Shown: positions 49,398 to 59,720, numbered from the stretch's first letter. The stretch is 64,000 nucleotides of DNA from Mycobacterium sp. UM_WGJ (GCF_000455125.1 NZ_AUWR01000018.1:62001-126000), one strand, 5' to 3'. Notes: generated from the letters alone by a model not told the origin. A program made the numbers and translations.

Positions 49398-49637
49398 ATG
49401 TCGGACGACAAGAACAGCGCTACCGAGGACGGCATCCGCGGCGCCGTGGAGGGCGTCAAGGGCAAGGCCAAGGAAGCACTAGGGGCCGTGACCGGCAACG
49501 ACGAGCTGGCCCGCGAGGGCCGGGCGCAGCAGGACAAGGGCGAAGCGCAGCGCGACGCCGCCAAACACCAAGCCGAGGCCGAATCGGCCCGGGCGGGTGC
49601 CAAGGCAGCCGAGGCGCGCGAGCAGTCGCACCAGTAG
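49398..49637 (+). CDS. CsbD family stress protein
   Basis: The 79-residue hydrophilic protein opens with ATEDGIRGAVEGVKGKAKEALG and VTGNDELAREGRAQQDKGEA, the CsbD signature, then an Ala/Glu/Lys-rich helical tail. CsbD proteins are abundant general-stress proteins (SigB-controlled in Bacillus) of unknown mechanism. The ATG follows AAGGGAG. A terminator hairpin follows directly. Confidence 0.92.
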   Translation: MSDDKNSATEDGIRGAVEGVKGKAKEALGAVTGNDELAREGRAQQDKGEAQRDAAKHQAEAESARAGAKAAEAREQSHQ

Positions 49638-49650
49638 CCCGAGGGGAAGG

Positions 49651-49681
49651 CAGGCCCGGTCCGCCTGGCGGGCCGGGCCTG
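49651..49681 (+). terminator. Terminator hairpin of csbD
   Basis: CAGGCCCGG (49651-49659) pairs with CCGGGCCTG (49673-49681), 14 bases after the csbD stop; the loop can pair further. No T-tract. Confidence 0.65.
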
Positions 49682-49695
49682 TCGCCGCGTGAAGG

Positions 49696-49720
49696 GGTTA
49701 CTTCTTGGGTGCAGCGGGTA
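49696..49720 (+). promoter_or_regulatory. SigF-like promoter of GlnR-like regulator
   Basis: GGTTA-N15-GGGTA, one mismatch in the -35; 46 bases to the ATG at 49767. Confidence 0.5.
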
Positions 49721-49766
49721 GTAAAAGCCTTGAGGCTGCATAGCATCCATGGGTTGGAGCCAGGCG

Positions 49767-50441
49767 ATGGAGATCGTGTTACTGACCGACCGCGACGAAT
49801 TCGCGGGGTCACTGTCGGGGTTGGCTGTCTTCGGGCATTCGATCGTCCGCAGGCCGCTGACCGTCACCGCGCGAGCCGACTGCCGTGACGCGAAAGCCGT
49901 ACTGGTGGACGGCTGTGTTGATGTGACGGCAGCGCGGGAGAGCTGTCGCAAACTCGGAGCCTGGGCGCCGTCGGCCGCCGTCTTGGCCGTCGTCGCCGCC
50001 GACGACTTCCCGTCAGTCGGCCTCGACTGGCACGTCGACGATGTCCTGATCGCGACCGCGGGTTCAGCCGAGGCGAGCGCGCGGCTGCGCCTGGCATTGG
50101 CCCGTCGGCGCGAACCCGCCTCTAACGCGGTGCATTTCGGCGCCTTGGTCATCCACCCGGACAGTTTCAACGCGTCACTGTCGAATCGCGATCTCGACCT
50201 CACGCTCACCGAATTCAAACTGCTCAGCTACCTGGTACAGCACGCCGGCCAAGCATTCACCCGGGCCCGGCTGCTGCGCGAGATATGGGGCGGCGAGGGC
50301 GGCCGTCGCAAAGTCGACGTTCACGTGCAGCGGTTGCGCGCCAAGCTCGGCGCCGACCACGAGTCGATCATCGACACGGTCCGTGGCGTCGGATACATGG
50401 CGCCGGAACTGCCCCAGCCGCAATGGGCCATCGCCAACTGA
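49767..50441 (+). CDS. GlnR-like atypical response regulator
   Basis: The 224-residue protein has an atypical receiver (EIVLLTDRDEFAGSLSGLAV, LAVVAADDFPSVGLDWHVDD) lacking the standard acidic pocket, and an OmpR-type winged helix with DLTLTEFKLLSYLVQHAGQAF, TRARLLREIWG and VDVHVQRLRAKLGADHESII. It resembles GlnR, the orphan nitrogen regulator, throughout both domains, but no histidine kinase is near. ATG 49767 is chosen for its GGAG; 49749 is also possible. A SigF-like promoter points to a stress-linked transcription factor, so a second GlnR-family member is likely. Confidence 0.85.
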   Translation: MEIVLLTDRDEFAGSLSGLAVFGHSIVRRPLTVTARADCRDAKAVLVDGCVDVTAARESCRKLGAWAPSAAVLAVVAADDFPSVGLDWHVDDVLIATAGSAEASARLRLALARRREPASNAVHFGALVIHPDSFNASLSNRDLDLTLTEFKLLSYLVQHAGQAFTRARLLREIWGGEGGRRKVDVHVQRLRAKLGADHESIIDTVRGVGYMAPELPQPQWAIAN

Positions 50442-50455
50442 GAGAGCCAGACACC

Positions 50456-50779
50456 ATGACAGAGCAACCCGATTCCGATTCAGCGGCCACCGACACCACC
50501 GGCGACGACACGCTGCCGCCGAGCGAGGCCACCGACTCCGACGAGCTGCGCGACGACGACGGCGACGCAACCGTCGGTCCACCGGACGCCTGGCAAGCCG
50601 CCGACAGCGAGACCGCGCACGAGTCGTTGGACGCCAAACTGGCTGCCGAGCAACCCGATGTGGCCGGTCCTGACCACGATCCCGACGAAGCTGACGAAGC
50701 GGTAGGGGGCGGTCGACACCGAGCGCAGGTGTCCGGCACCCCCGAAGACGGCGACTCGTTCTTCACCGTCGAGGAGTGA
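50456..50779 (+). CDS. Acidic disordered protein (DUF5709-like)
   Basis: A 107-residue protein of strongly acidic composition with HESLDAKLAAEQPDVAGPDH, which recalls the ESLD-x-L-AxExPDV pattern of DUF5709 proteins, and an end of FFTVEE. No structured domain is evident. It starts 15 bases after the GlnR-like regulator, so it is cotranscribed. Function unknown. Confidence 0.7.
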   Translation: MTEQPDSDSAATDTTGDDTLPPSEATDSDELRDDDGDATVGPPDAWQAADSETAHESLDAKLAAEQPDVAGPDHDPDEADEAVGGGRHRAQVSGTPEDGDSFFTVEE

Positions 50780-50810
50780 ACTCGGTAGTGGTTTTCGCAG
50801 GCCGGATCCG

Positions 50811-51206
50811 TCAGAACATCACAACCAAAGCGGCCAAGTCGGCCAGCAACAGCGTCCACCCGCACGCCCAGACCACCATCCCGCGGGGATGCGTCGCCAG
50901 GAAGAAGGCGAGGAACAGCGTCAGCGCCGCTACGCCGGCCGCTCCGTGATACAGCACGCCGAACAGCGAGCCGTTCACCTTCAGGTCCGGGCACGCCGCC
51001 CTGTTACACAGCGCGGTGCCGGACACCCTGGCCAGCGCGAACGCCATCAGCAGTGCGGCGGCCGGTGCGGTCAGCAGCGACAGCGCCCAGTTCACCCACG
51101 TCCAATCGCGGGGTGGCGCCTCGGGCGGCGCGGCGCCTGCCGCGCGCGGGTGTGCATCGGCGAAGATCGGCCGGACCGCCGTCGCACCGTCATCCAGAAT
51201 GATCAT
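50811..51206 (-). CDS. Small membrane protein, paralogue of 33996-34343
   Basis: The 131-residue protein has three helices, NWALSLLTAPAAALLMAFAL, YHGAAGVAALTLFLAFFLAT and VVWACGWTLLLADLAALVVM, with a two-Cys loop (TALCNRAACPDLKVNG) and YHGAAG where the paralogue reads YYGAPA. Both begin with a W-V-N-W segment before helix 1. A perfect SigF promoter is 35 bases upstream. Function unknown. Confidence 0.8.
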   Translation of the reverse strand: MIILDDGATAVRPIFADAHPRAAGAAPPEAPPRDWTWVNWALSLLTAPAAALLMAFALARVSGTALCNRAACPDLKVNGSLFGVLYHGAAGVAALTLFLAFFLATHPRGMVVWACGWTLLLADLAALVVMF

Positions 51207-51241
51207 CCCCGCCTCCGATCACCGAAATCACCGAGTCCGGA

Positions 51242-51266
51242 TACCCCGCGGCGACGAGCCCAAAAC
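51242..51266 (-). promoter_or_regulatory. SigF promoter of small membrane protein
   Basis: Minus strand GTTT-N16-GGGTA, exact; 35 bases before the ATG at 51206, in the gap shared with lhr. Confidence 0.75.
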
Positions 51267-51311
51267 CGCAGCGCGGGAGCATTCCGGCCGCGAACTTGGC
51301 ACCATGGCTGG

Positions 51312-54300
51312 GTGAGCCCACAAGACCGAGGAACCCCGGCGTCGCTGGCTCGGTTCTCGGCGCTGACCCGGGACTGGTTCACCGGCACCTTCACCGCGCC
51401 GACGCCCGCGCAAGAGCAGGCCTGGTCGGCGATCGCCGACGGCCACAACACCCTCGTGGTCGCCCCAACCGGGTCCGGTAAGACGCTGGCGGCTTTCCTG
51501 TGGGCACTGGATCAACTGACCGCGCAGCCCGGTCAGAGCACCCGGGTGCTCTACATCTCGCCGCTCAAAGCGCTGGCCGTCGACGTCGAGCGAAACCTGC
51601 GCACTCCGTTGGCCGGCATCGCCCGGATGGCCGCCCGCCGCGAGCTGCCCGCTCCCGGCATCACCGTGGGTGTGCGTTCCGGCGACACCTCACCGGCGCG
51701 GCGCCGCGAGTTGGTCGCCAAGCCGCCCGACATTCTGATCACCACCCCGGAGTCGCTGTTTCTGATGCTGACGTCGGCGGCGCGGGAGACGTTGACCGAC
51801 GTGCGCACGGTGATCGTCGACGAGGTACACGCGGTGGCGGGGACCAAACGTGGTGCGCACCTGGCACTGTCCCTGGAACGCCTCGACGCGATGCTCGAGC
51901 ATCCCGCTCAGCGAATCGGGCTGAGCGCCACGGTACGCCCGCCCGAAGAGGTCGCCCGGTTCCTGTCCGGGCAGTCCCCCACCACGATCGTGACTCCCCC
52001 CGCCGCCAAGACGTTCGATCTGACGGTGCAGGTCCCGGTGCCCGACATGGCCAATCCGGCCGAGGGCACCGTCTGGCCCGAGGTCGAAGAACGCATCGTC
52101 GACCTGATCGAGGCCCACCGGTCCTCGATCGTGTTCACCAACTCGCGGCGGCTCGCCGAGCGACTGACCGCTCGGCTCAACGAAATTCACGCAGAACGTT
52201 ACGCCGACTCCACGGAGCCGACCGCACCCCTGGCACGAGCTCACCACGGCTCGGTATCACTGCAGACCCGAGCCGACGTCGAGGAGGACCTCAAGAGCGG
52301 CCGGTTGCGCGCGGTGGTGGCGACCTCGAGCCTGGAGCTGGGTATCGATATGGGTGCGGTCGACCTGGTCATCCAGATCGAGGCACCGCCGTCGGTGGCC
52401 AGTGGCCTGCAGCGCGTCGGCCGGGCCGGACACCAGGTCGGCGAGATCTCCTCGGGCGTACTGATTCCCAAGCACCGGACCGATCTGATCGGCTGCGCGG
52501 TCGCGGTACACCGGATGCTCGCGGGCCAGATCGAGACCCTGACGGTACCGGCCAATCCCCTGGACATCCTGGCTCAGCACACGGTGGCCGCGGCCGCGCT
52601 GGAGCCACTGGATGCCGAATTCTGGTTCGACACCGTGCGCCGCAGCGCCCCGTTCGCCACTCTGTCGCGCGGTGTCTTCGAGGCAACATTGGATCTGCTC
52701 TCCGGTAAATACCCCTCGACCGAATTCGCGGAACTGCGGCCACGTTTGGTATATGACCGCGACACCGGCACCCTGACTGGCCGGCCCGGCGCGCAACGGC
52801 TGGCCGTCACCTCCGGTGGCGCCATCCCGGACCGCGGACTGTTCGCGGTGTACCTGGCGGGCGCGGAAAAGCCCTCCCGGGTCGGCGAACTCGATGAGGA
52901 GATGGTCTACGAGTCGCGTCCCGGCGATGTCATCTCGCTGGGCGCCACCACCTGGCGGATCACCGAGATCACGCACGACCGGGTGCTGGTAGCGCCCGCC
53001 CCCGGCCAGCCAGGCCGACTGCCGTTCTGGCACGGCGACGGTGTCGGGCGGCCCGCCGAGCTGGGTGCGGCGCTCGGCGCGCTCACCGGCGAGCTGGCCG
53101 GGCTTGACCCAGAGTCGTTCGACAAGCGCTGCGCGGGCTTGGGTTTCGACGACTACGCGGTCGACAATCTGAGGCGGCTACTCGACGATCAACGTGCCGC
53201 CACCGGGACGGTACCCACCGACACCACGCTGCTAGTGGAACGGTTCCGCGACGAGCTCGGTGACTGGCGGGTGGTCCTGCACTCGCCGTACGGGCTGCGC
53301 GTGCACGGGCCGTTGGCATTGGCGGTGGGCCGGCGACTGCACGAGCGCTACGGCATCGACGAGAAGCCGACGGCCTCCGACGACGGCATCGTGGTCCGGC
53401 TGCCCGATACCGACTCCGGTGCAGAAGCCCCCGGCGCTGAACTCTTCGTGTTCGACGCGGACGAGATCGAGCCGGTCGTCACCGCCGAGGTGGGCGGCTC
53501 CGCCTTGTTCGCCTCCCGGTTCCGGGAATGCGCGGCCCGGGCATTGCTGTTGCCCCGCCGGCACCCCGGCCGGCGCACACCGCTGTGGCAGCAACGCCAG
53601 CGGGCCGCCCAACTGCTCGACGTGGCCCGCCGATATCCAACCTTCCCGATCGTGCTGGAGACGGTGCGCGAATGCCTGCAAGACGTCTACGACGTCCCCG
53701 CGCTGACGGCGCTGATGGCGCAGATCGCCCAACGCCGGGTGCGGGTGTCCCAAGTCGAGACCGCCACCCCGTCCCCGTTCGCGGCGTCACTGCTGTTCGG
53801 CTATGTCGGGGCGTTCATGTACGAAGGCGACAGTCCGCTGGCGGAGCGCCGCGCGGCGGCCTTGTCCCTGGATCCCACGCTGCTGGCGCAGTTGTTGGGC
53901 CGAGTCGAGCTGCGCGAACTGCTCGACCCCGACGTGATGAAGGGCCTCACCGAACAACTGCAGCACCTGACTCCGGAGAAGGCCGCCCGCGACGCCGAAG
54001 GGGTGGCCGATCTGCTGCGACTGCTCGGTCCGCTGACCACCGAAGAGGTGAGTGCCCGCGCCGCGGGCGCAGCGGTGGGCGGTTGGCTGGAACACCTGTT
54101 GGCCACCCGGCGGGTGCTCACGGTGGCATTCGGCGGGCACCGCTGGTGGGTGGCGATCGAGGACATCGGGCGGCTGCGCGACGGCCTCGGGGTAGCGGTG
54201 CCGCCCGGGGTGCCGACCGGCTTCACCGACCCGGTTGCCGATCCGCTGGGCGACCTGCTGGGCCGATTCGCCCGCACCAGGGGGCCGTTCACCACCGGGC

Positions 54301-55763
54301 AGGCCGCAGACCGATTCGGGCTGGGTGTGCGGGTGGCGGCCGATGCGCTCGGTCGACTGGCCGCCGACACCCGGGTGGTGCGCGGCGAGTTCGCCGATTT
54401 CCCGGACTCCCCCGGCGAACAGTGGTGCGACAGCGAGGTGCTGCGGATCCTGCGGCGCCGGTCACTGGCCGCGCTGCGCTCGGCCATCGAACCGGTGTCA
54501 CCGGCCGCCTACGGACGTTTCCTGCCGGCCTGGCAGCAGATCGGCACCCCCGACGCCACCGCCAGCGGTGTCGACGGGCTGGCCGGGGTGATCGAGCAAC
54601 TGGCCGGCGTGGCTCTGCCGGCGTCGGCGGTCGAGCCGTTGATCTTCGGCCCGCGGGTGCGCGACTACTCACCGGCCATGCTCGACGAACTGCTGGCTTC
54701 CGGGGAAGTGCTGTGGTCCGGCGCCGGCGCCCCAGCCGGCAGCGCCCCGGCCACCGACGGCTGGATCAGCTTTCACACCGCGGATTCGGCGCCGCTGACG
54801 TTGACACCGGGGACGCCGATCGAATTCGGCGACGCCCACCGGGCGATTCTGGACGCCCTGGGCGGCGGCGGCGCCTTCTTCTTCCGCCAACTGTGCGGTG
54901 ACGCCAGCGAGGCGGAACGCAAAGCGGCACTGTGGGAACTGATCTGGGCTGGATGGATCACCGGCGATACCTTCGCTCCGGTGCGCGCGGTGCTGGCCGG
55001 CACCCGACGCGCCACCCCGGCGCACCGCAGCAGACGCCCACCCCGGCTCAGTCGTTACAGCGTCGCCCACGCCACGGCCCGCGCCGCCGACCCGGCAGTG
55101 GCCGGACGCTGGTCGCTATTGCCTGCCCCACAGGAGGATTCGACTCTGCGGGCGCATCACACCGCTGAGATGCTGCTGCACCGCCACGGCGTGCTGACCC
55201 GCGGGGCGGTCGCCGCCGAGGCCATACCCGGCGGTTTCGCCAACGTCTACAAGGTGCTGACCGCGTTCGAGGATGCCGGGCGTTGCCAGCGGGGCTATTT
55301 CATCGAGTCATTGGGCGCAGCGCAATTCGCGCTGGCCTCCACCGTGGACCGGCTGCGCGGCTATCTCGACAGTGTCGACCCGACCCGGCCCGACTACCAC
55401 GCGGTGGCGCTGGCCGCCGCCGACCCGGCCAACCCGTACGGCGCGGCGCTGAGCTGGCCGGCGCACCCGGCGGCGGCCCGGCCGGGTCGCAAGGCGGGTG
55501 CGCTGGTGGTCCTGGTCGACGGGGAGCTGGCATGGTTCGTGGAGCGCGGCGGCCGGACGCTGTTGAACTTCGCCGGCACCGCCGAGGCGCAGCGTGCGGC
55601 CGCCGGGGCGCTGACGCGGCTGATCAGCGACCGGCGGGTCGACGGGATTCTCATCGAGCGGGTCGACGGCGTGCCGGTCCTGGAGTTGCCCGACTCGCCG
55701 ACACTGGAGGCGTTGACCGAGGCCGGGTTCTCCCGTACCCCGCGCGGATTGCGGATGCGCTGA
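51312..55763 (+). CDS. lhr: ATP-dependent helicase Lhr
   Basis: The 1483-residue SF2 helicase has Walker A APTGSGKT at 51-58, DEVH at 170-173, SATVRPP (motif III), and motif [11 protein letters not shown] near residue 365. Beyond the core come winged-helix and Lhr-specific domains and a long C-terminal part, as in mycobacterial Lhr (about 1510 residues), a 3-prime to 5-prime DNA-RNA translocase linked to DNA repair. GTG 51312 is the likely start; the open frame extends farther upstream, but that overlaps the membrane-protein gene. It is coupled to nei by TGATG. Confidence 0.95.
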   Translation: MSPQDRGTPASLARFSALTRDWFTGTFTAPTPAQEQAWSAIADGHNTLVVAPTGSGKTLAAFLWALDQLTAQPGQSTRVLYISPLKALAVDVERNLRTPLAGIARMAARRELPAPGITVGVRSGDTSPARRRELVAKPPDILITTPESLFLMLTSAARETLTDVRTVIVDEVHAVAGTKRGAHLALSLERLDAMLEHPAQRIGLSATVRPPEEVARFLSGQSPTTIVTPPAAKTFDLTVQVPVPDMANPAEGTVWPEVEERIVDLIEAHRSSIVFTNSRRLAERLTARLNEIHAERYADSTEPTAPLARAHHGSVSLQTRADVEEDLKSGRLRAVVATSSLELGIDMGAVDLVIQIEAPPSVASGLQRVGRAGHQVGEISSGVLIPKHRTDLIGCAVAVHRMLAGQIETLTVPANPLDILAQHTVAAAALEPLDAEFWFDTVRRSAPFATLSRGVFEATLDLLSGKYPSTEFAELRPRLVYDRDTGTLTGRPGAQRLAVTSGGAIPDRGLFAVYLAGAEKPSRVGELDEEMVYESRPGDVISLGATTWRITEITHDRVLVAPAPGQPGRLPFWHGDGVGRPAELGAALGALTGELAGLDPESFDKRCAGLGFDDYAVDNLRRLLDDQRAATGTVPTDTTLLVERFRDELGDWRVVLHSPYGLRVHGPLALAVGRRLHERYGIDEKPTASDDGIVVRLPDTDSGAEAPGAELFVFDADEIEPVVTAEVGGSALFASRFRECAARALLLPRRHPGRRTPLWQQRQRAAQLLDVARRYPTFPIVLETVRECLQDVYDVPALTALMAQIAQRRVRVSQVETATPSPFAASLLFGYVGAFMYEGDSPLAERRAAALSLDPTLLAQLLGRVELRELLDPDVMKGLTEQLQHLTPEKAARDAEGVADLLRLLGPLTTEEVSARAAGAAVGGWLEHLLATRRVLTVAFGGHRWWVAIEDIGRLRDGLGVAVPPGVPTGFTDPVADPLGDLLGRFARTRGPFTTGQAADRFGLGVRVAADALGRLAADTRVVRGEFADFPDSPGEQWCDSEVLRILRRRSLAALRSAIEPVSPAAYGRFLPAWQQIGTPDATASGVDGLAGVIEQLAGVALPASAVEPLIFGPRVRDYSPAMLDELLASGEVLWSGAGAPAGSAPATDGWISFHTADSAPLTLTPGTPIEFGDAHRAILDALGGGGAFFFRQLCGDASEAERKAALWELIWAGWITGDTFAPVRAVLAGTRRATPAHRSRRPPRLSRYSVAHATARAADPAVAGRWSLLPAPQEDSTLRAHHTAEMLLHRHGVLTRGAVAAEAIPGGFANVYKVLTAFEDAGRCQRGYFIESLGAAQFALASTVDRLRGYLDSVDPTRPDYHAVALAAADPANPYGAALSWPAHPAAARPGRKAGALVVLVDGELAWFVERGGRTLLNFAGTAEAQRAAAGALTRLISDRRVDGILIERVDGVPVLELPDSPTLEALTEAGFSRTPRGLRMR

Positions 55764-56527
55764 TGCCCGAGGGGGATACCGTTTTTCATACCGCCACGGT
55801 GCTGGCCGCCGCGTTGACGGGAAAGACCTTGACCCGCTGCGATATCCGGGTTCCGCGGTACGCCGGTGTCGATCTGAGCGGTCGGCGCGTCGACGAGGTG
55901 ATCAGCCGCGGCAAGCATCTGTTCGTCCGGGTCGGACCGGCCAGCATCCATTCGCATCTGAAAATGGAGGGCAGCTGGCGGGTGGGGCGACGTCCTGCCC
56001 GACCCGGCCCGTTCGATCATCGGGTACGAATCATCTTGGAGGCGGGCCCTGTTCGTGCCACCGGTATCGACCTTGGTGTGCTCGAGGTGCTGGACCGCCA
56101 CCAGGACGACGACGCCGTCGCGCACCTGGGGCCGGATCTGCTCGGCGCCGACTGGGATCCGGCGGCGGCCGCCGCACGGCTGGTCGCCGATCCGCAGCGT
56201 CCGCTGGCCTCGGCGCTGTTGGATCAGACGGTGATGGCCGGGATCGGCAATGTCTACTGCAACGAGTTGTGCTTCGTCGTCGGCTGGTTGCCGATGACAC
56301 CGGTCGCCGAACTGAAGGATCCGCGTCGGCTGGTGTCGCGGGCACGCGAGATGTTGTGGGCGAACCGGTTGCGCTGGTCGCGCTGTACCACCGGCGACAC
56401 CCGACCGGGCCGACAGCTGTGGGTGTACGGCCGAGCCGGCCTGCCGTGTCGGCGATGCGGTACCGGTGTGGTGTCCGACCGCAACGGCGAGCGGATTCAG
56501 TTCTGGTGCCCGTCCTGTCAGCGCTGA
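55763..56527 (+). CDS. nei: Endonuclease VIII-type DNA glycosylase Nei
   Basis: A 254-residue Fpg/Nei enzyme with the catalytic N-terminal Pro-Glu ([11 protein letters not shown]), a helix-two-turn-helix segment including [12 protein letters not shown], and a C-terminal zinc finger with CRRCGTG and FWCPSCQR. It excises oxidised pyrimidines and cleaves the abasic strand. ATG 55763 overlaps the lhr stop by one base, the same pair as Rv3296-Rv3297. Confidence 0.95.
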   Translation: MPEGDTVFHTATVLAAALTGKTLTRCDIRVPRYAGVDLSGRRVDEVISRGKHLFVRVGPASIHSHLKMEGSWRVGRRPARPGPFDHRVRIILEAGPVRATGIDLGVLEVLDRHQDDDAVAHLGPDLLGADWDPAAAAARLVADPQRPLASALLDQTVMAGIGNVYCNELCFVVGWLPMTPVAELKDPRRLVSRAREMLWANRLRWSRCTTGDTRPGRQLWVYGRAGLPCRRCGTGVVSDRNGERIQFWCPSCQR

Positions 56528-56557
56528 CGCCGAGAACTTCGGGCCGCTGACAGAACC

Positions 56558-56589
56558 GAAGCCGGCCAGCTGTCTTGCTGGCCGGCTTC
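56558..56589 (+). terminator. Terminator after nei
   Basis: GAAGCCGGCCAGC (56558-56570) pairs perfectly with GCTGGCCGGCTTC (56577-56589) around a 6-base loop; convergent with the lipoprotein gene ending at 56627. Confidence 0.78.
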
Positions 56590-56626
56590 CGGCTGTGCTG
56601 TGAGGACTACCCGAGGGCGCGGTCGA

Positions 56627-57052
56627 TCACGGCCACCCTCCGCAGCCCACACCGGGCACGCAGCCCCCGCCGCCGCCGGGACCCCCCCAACCGGTGGGGC
56701 CGCCCGGGATCTGGCCGCCGCCACCGCCAGGACCGCCGCTACCGGTCGGGCCGCCGGGAATCTCGCCGCCACCTCCGCCGGGGCCACCGCCGCCGGTGGG
56801 GCCACCCGGAATCTGGCCGCCACCGCCACCGGGTCCGCCACCACCGGTCGGGCCACCGGGCTCGCCCGGGTTTTCGGGGCCCGGCCCGCCGGGTACCGGC
56901 TCAGGTGGGGTCTCAGTCGTGGTGGTCGTCGTGGTGCTGGTCGTGGTCGTGGTGGTGCTGGGTCCTTCTTCGTTGGTGCCGCTGCAGCCGGCTGCGACCA
57001 GCGCGACTGCACTGCCGAGCACCGCGATCGTCATCTTGCTGTGTGCCTTCAT
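56627..57052 (-). CDS. Gly/Pro-rich putative lipoprotein
   Basis: The 141-residue protein has a lipoprotein signal with lipobox VAAGC (Cys at residue 23), a Thr run (residues about 32-46) and four imperfect copies of a 17-residue unit of the form GGPTGGGGPGGGGGxIP, ending CVPGVGCGGW. It would be exported and anchored, with an extended low-complexity tail. No homologue is recognised. In M. tuberculosis the locus after nei holds lpqC, not seen here. Confidence 0.75.
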   Translation of the reverse strand: MKAHSKMTIAVLGSAVALVAAGCSGTNEEGPSTTTTTTSTTTTTTTETPPEPVPGGPGPENPGEPGGPTGGGGPGGGGGQIPGGPTGGGGPGGGGGEIPGGPTGSGGPGGGGGQIPGGPTGWGGPGGGGGCVPGVGCGGWP

Positions 57053-57129
57053 CAGAATTGGACTCCCCTCTGCTCCGGTCGTGCCTTCCTGTACCCAGGA
57101 CTGCCGCCGCCGAAACCCGGCGCCCAGCG

Positions 57130-58002
57130 TCAGTTCGTGTCGAGGTCTCGTTCGCTCACGAAGGCGCGGGGCCGGCCGCTGAATGGATCGTCGAACTCCA
57201 GCCGGTGGGCCAGCAGCCGCAAAGGCTGCGAGAAGTCGTCCGGTGCAACATCGATGACCTGCGGATACAGCGGGTCGCCGTCGATCGGGAGACCGAGTGA
57301 GGCCAGGTGAACGCGCAACTGGTGGGTGCGCCCGGTGCGCGGGATAAGCCGGTAGCGGCCATCACCCACCGACTCGACCCAAGTCTCGGCGTTCGGCTCA
57401 CCGGGTTCCTCACGCGCCTGCAGCCGACCGCGTTCCTTGATGATCCGACTGCGCACCAGCTGCGGGAACGCGACGGTCGGCTCGGCGGAGGACCGCGCCA
57501 GGTATTGCTTGCGTACCGCGCCGCGGGCGAACAGGGTCTGGTAGGGCCCGCGCAGCTCTCGGCGGGTGGTGAACAGCAGCACCCCGGCGGTGAGTCGATC
57601 CAGCCGGTGCGCCGGGCTCAGCTCCGGAAGGTCCAGTTCGCGCCGCAGCCGTACCAGCGCGGTCTGGGCCACATGGCGGCCACGCGGCATGGTGGCCAGG
57701 AAGTGCGGCTTGTCGACCACCACCAGGTCGGCGTCGCGGTGCAGCACCGGAAGGTCGAACGGTACCGGCACCTCGTCCGGCAAGTCGCGATACAGGTACA
57801 CGTGCGACCCGGCCGGCAGTGCCGTCGTGTCGTCGATCACTACCCCATCTGCGGTAACCACTTCGCCCGCAGCCACTTTCGCCGCCGCAGCTGCACCGAA
57901 CCGGGAATGCAGCTCGGCGGCGACCGGGCCGCCGTGCAGGCGCAGACGTGCCGGCCCCAAGCCGTCGCGTACCGGCAGCGGGGCGGCCCGGCGACGCGTC
58001 AT
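57130..58002 (-). CDS. RluA-family pseudouridine synthase
   Basis: A 290-residue protein with an S4-like N-terminal part and the RluA catalytic motif AHRLDRLTAGVLLFTTRR in which the Asp of HRLDRLT is the nucleophile. C-terminal LIPRTGRTHQLRVHLASLGL and IDGDPLYPQV are standard. It converts uridine to pseudouridine in rRNA or tRNA. Same position as Rv3300c relative to lhr-nei and glpD. Confidence 0.93.
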   Translation of the reverse strand: MTRRRAAPLPVRDGLGPARLRLHGGPVAAELHSRFGAAAAAKVAAGEVVTADGVVIDDTTALPAGSHVYLYRDLPDEVPVPFDLPVLHRDADLVVVDKPHFLATMPRGRHVAQTALVRLRRELDLPELSPAHRLDRLTAGVLLFTTRRELRGPYQTLFARGAVRKQYLARSSAEPTVAFPQLVRSRIIKERGRLQAREEPGEPNAETWVESVGDGRYRLIPRTGRTHQLRVHLASLGLPIDGDPLYPQVIDVAPDDFSQPLRLLAHRLEFDDPFSGRPRAFVSERDLDTN

Positions 58003-58252
58003 CGCCGTTGCAGATCGAAGGACGGCGCGCTGTCGGCGAGTCGACTCGCGCCGGCCGACGATCCGCGGCCGAAGAGCGGGGGGCGACCAGACGTCAAGGG
58101 AGAACCTTTGATTCGGTGACGGAGAGCCAGGGGCACGGGCCTCGACGCTGAATGACGGTCTCGTTCAGCGGTACGCCGGCGGGCAGCCGACCTGCCCACC
58201 GTACCGGGGCCGACAGCCATTCCGCCAAGTCAGCGGGGCCCGGGTGCAGAAC

Positions 58253-58294
58253 GACACATCGGCCACAACCGTCGGGGGTTGTGGCCGATGTGTC
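58253..58294 (-). terminator. Terminator hairpin after secreted protein gene
   Basis: A perfect 18-bp stem, arms 58253-58270 and 58277-58294 with a 6-base loop, 24 bases past the stop of the gene at 58319-59218. The sequence GACACATCGGCCACAACC and its complement are unusually long. The 58003-58252 stretch holds no gene. Confidence 0.8.
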
Positions 58295-58318
58295 TAATTC
58301 GGCGCGGACTACTCCGGC

Positions 58319-59218
58319 TCAGCTGAGGCCGAGCATGCTGAAGAGGCCCAGGTCACCCAGGAAGTCCGTCAGCGTGGTGGCATCGGTCACCGCGGTCGCC
58401 CCGGTGCCTAGCAGGGCGGTCAGCAGGGCTCCCAGCGTCTGGTCGCCCAGAACTCCGCTGCCGTCCGGGTCGGCGAGTGTCCCGCCGACCACCATGCTGT
58501 CGATGAACTGATCCCAACCGGCGCCGAGCTGGGTGGAGGTAATACCCAGCAGGCTCGCGATGGTGGCGTCGGTCATCCCGTTGGCGTCGAGCATGTCGTT
58601 GATCGAGGTCGTGGCGTCGATCCCCAACATGCTGTCGAGCAGGCTTGCCAGGGTGTCGGTCGGCGACAGGTTAAGGAACGGTAGGTCCAGCAGGCCGGCG
58701 TATTGGCCGAGACCGAAGTAGCCCAGCAGCGTGCCGATTTCCGTGGCAGCCCCGTCACCACCGATGAAGCCACCGATCAAGCTGTCGATCGGAATCGAGC
58801 CCAGGGGGTGCCCACCGAACTCCACATCGTTGAGCAGCGCGGTGAGGTCGGTGGAGAGCAGGCCCAAGGTGGCGTCGTCCAGCGTCATGCCGTCCGGGTT
58901 CAGCGCAGCCAGCAGGGTGGCGAGGCTCGAGGTGGTGGAGATGCCGTCGCCGAAGATCCCCAGCACCTGGCCCATGTTGCCGAAGTCGATGGCGTTCAGC
59001 AGGCTCTGCAGGCTCTCGGTGAACGTCGGGAAGGTGTCGGCGGTGAGCACGTAGTCGTGTTGCACGGAAGCGGTGAGGCCGGCGGTAATCGTCGGCGCCG
59101 CGGCGGCGCCGCCGAATAGAGCCGCACCAGCTAATGCGGTTCCAGCCGCGAGCGCGCCGGCTTTAGCCACAAAGCCGCGCCCCTCTATCGGCGCGACAAC
59201 AGTGGAGCAAGTAGACAT
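58319..59218 (-). CDS. Secreted protein of unknown family (paralogue A)
   Basis: The 299-residue protein begins with a signal-like region (KAGALAAGTALAGAALFGGA) after an N-terminal extension and continues with Leu/Thr/Asp/Gly-rich helical repeats: TFPTFTESLQSLLNAIDFG, SLATLLAALNPDGMTL, DTLASLLDSMLGIDATTS. The end GDQTLGALLTALLGTGATAV parallels the second protein. No catalytic motif, Cys or PE/PPE signature. The ATG follows AGAAGGGGGACC. Read together with 59721-60800 it defines a two-member family. Confidence 0.8.
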   Translation of the reverse strand: MSTCSTVVAPIEGRGFVAKAGALAAGTALAGAALFGGAAAAPTITAGLTASVQHDYVLTADTFPTFTESLQSLLNAIDFGNMGQVLGIFGDGISTTSSLATLLAALNPDGMTLDDATLGLLSTDLTALLNDVEFGGHPLGSIPIDSLIGGFIGGDGAATEIGTLLGYFGLGQYAGLLDLPFLNLSPTDTLASLLDSMLGIDATTSINDMLDANGMTDATIASLLGITSTQLGAGWDQFIDSMVVGGTLADPDGSGVLGDQTLGALLTALLGTGATAVTDATTLTDFLGDLGLFSMLGLS

Positions 59219-59668
59219 GAATGGGTCCCCCTTCTGGGATCGAACATTAAGACGATGCGATTACCACATCGGCATTAACTTATTATGAGCTCAGTCTTGT
59301 GTCAACGGTTTTATGGGCCGTTCTTCCGGATCCAGCAACGCCTACCCACAGCAAACTTCCAGTTCATCCCGACAACTGTGAAAACTGGGCAACGACCTCT
59401 GACGATGCTCGGCAGGGCGTAAGGCCGCCCGCGAGCAGCAAGAAGCTCAGCGTTTTCTCGGCCTTTTCATCCCAGCCGGTCACGCCCTACGTCAGATCGA
59501 TGGCGAATGGCCCTTAACATAGCTTCATAACAGTCAATCGGTATGGAATTTACGGGGCAAAAATACTTGAGCTATTTTGCGACATGGAACGAAATTCCTG
59601 CACAACGCGCCCTATTTTATAGACAGCAAATTCACAGTGCGTTTATCGCGCATTCAGTACAGACAAAA
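59219..59668. other. AT-rich intergenic stretch without a gene
   Basis: About 450 bases between the two secreted-protein genes contain no supported coding frame. The part from about 59515 to 59665 is clearly less GC-rich than its neighbours (runs such as AAAAATACTTGAGCTATTTT), which may mark a junction of acquired DNA. Confidence 0.55.
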
Positions 59669-59704
59669 GCCACGCCCGGCCTGCGGGGACAGACCGGGCG
59701 TGGC
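59669..59704 (-). terminator. Rho-independent-type terminator
   Basis: On the minus strand GCCACGCCCGG and CCGGGCGTGGC form an 11-bp stem (59694-59704 with 59669-59679), followed by TTTTGT. It lies 17 bases past the stop of the gene at 59721-60800. Confidence 0.82.
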
Positions 59705-59720
59705 GAGAGGGGTCGAGCCG

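Noticed and set aside
50889-51311. Upstream extension of the Lhr frame to 1624 codons
   Set aside because: The additional 141 codons overlap the opposite-strand membrane gene and its SigF promoter, and do not resemble Lhr N-termini.
56694-57182. Plus-strand Pro-rich open frame opposite the Gly-rich lipoprotein
   Set aside because: Poly-Pro arises as the complement of Gly codons; the minus strand has a lipobox and a start with normal spacing.
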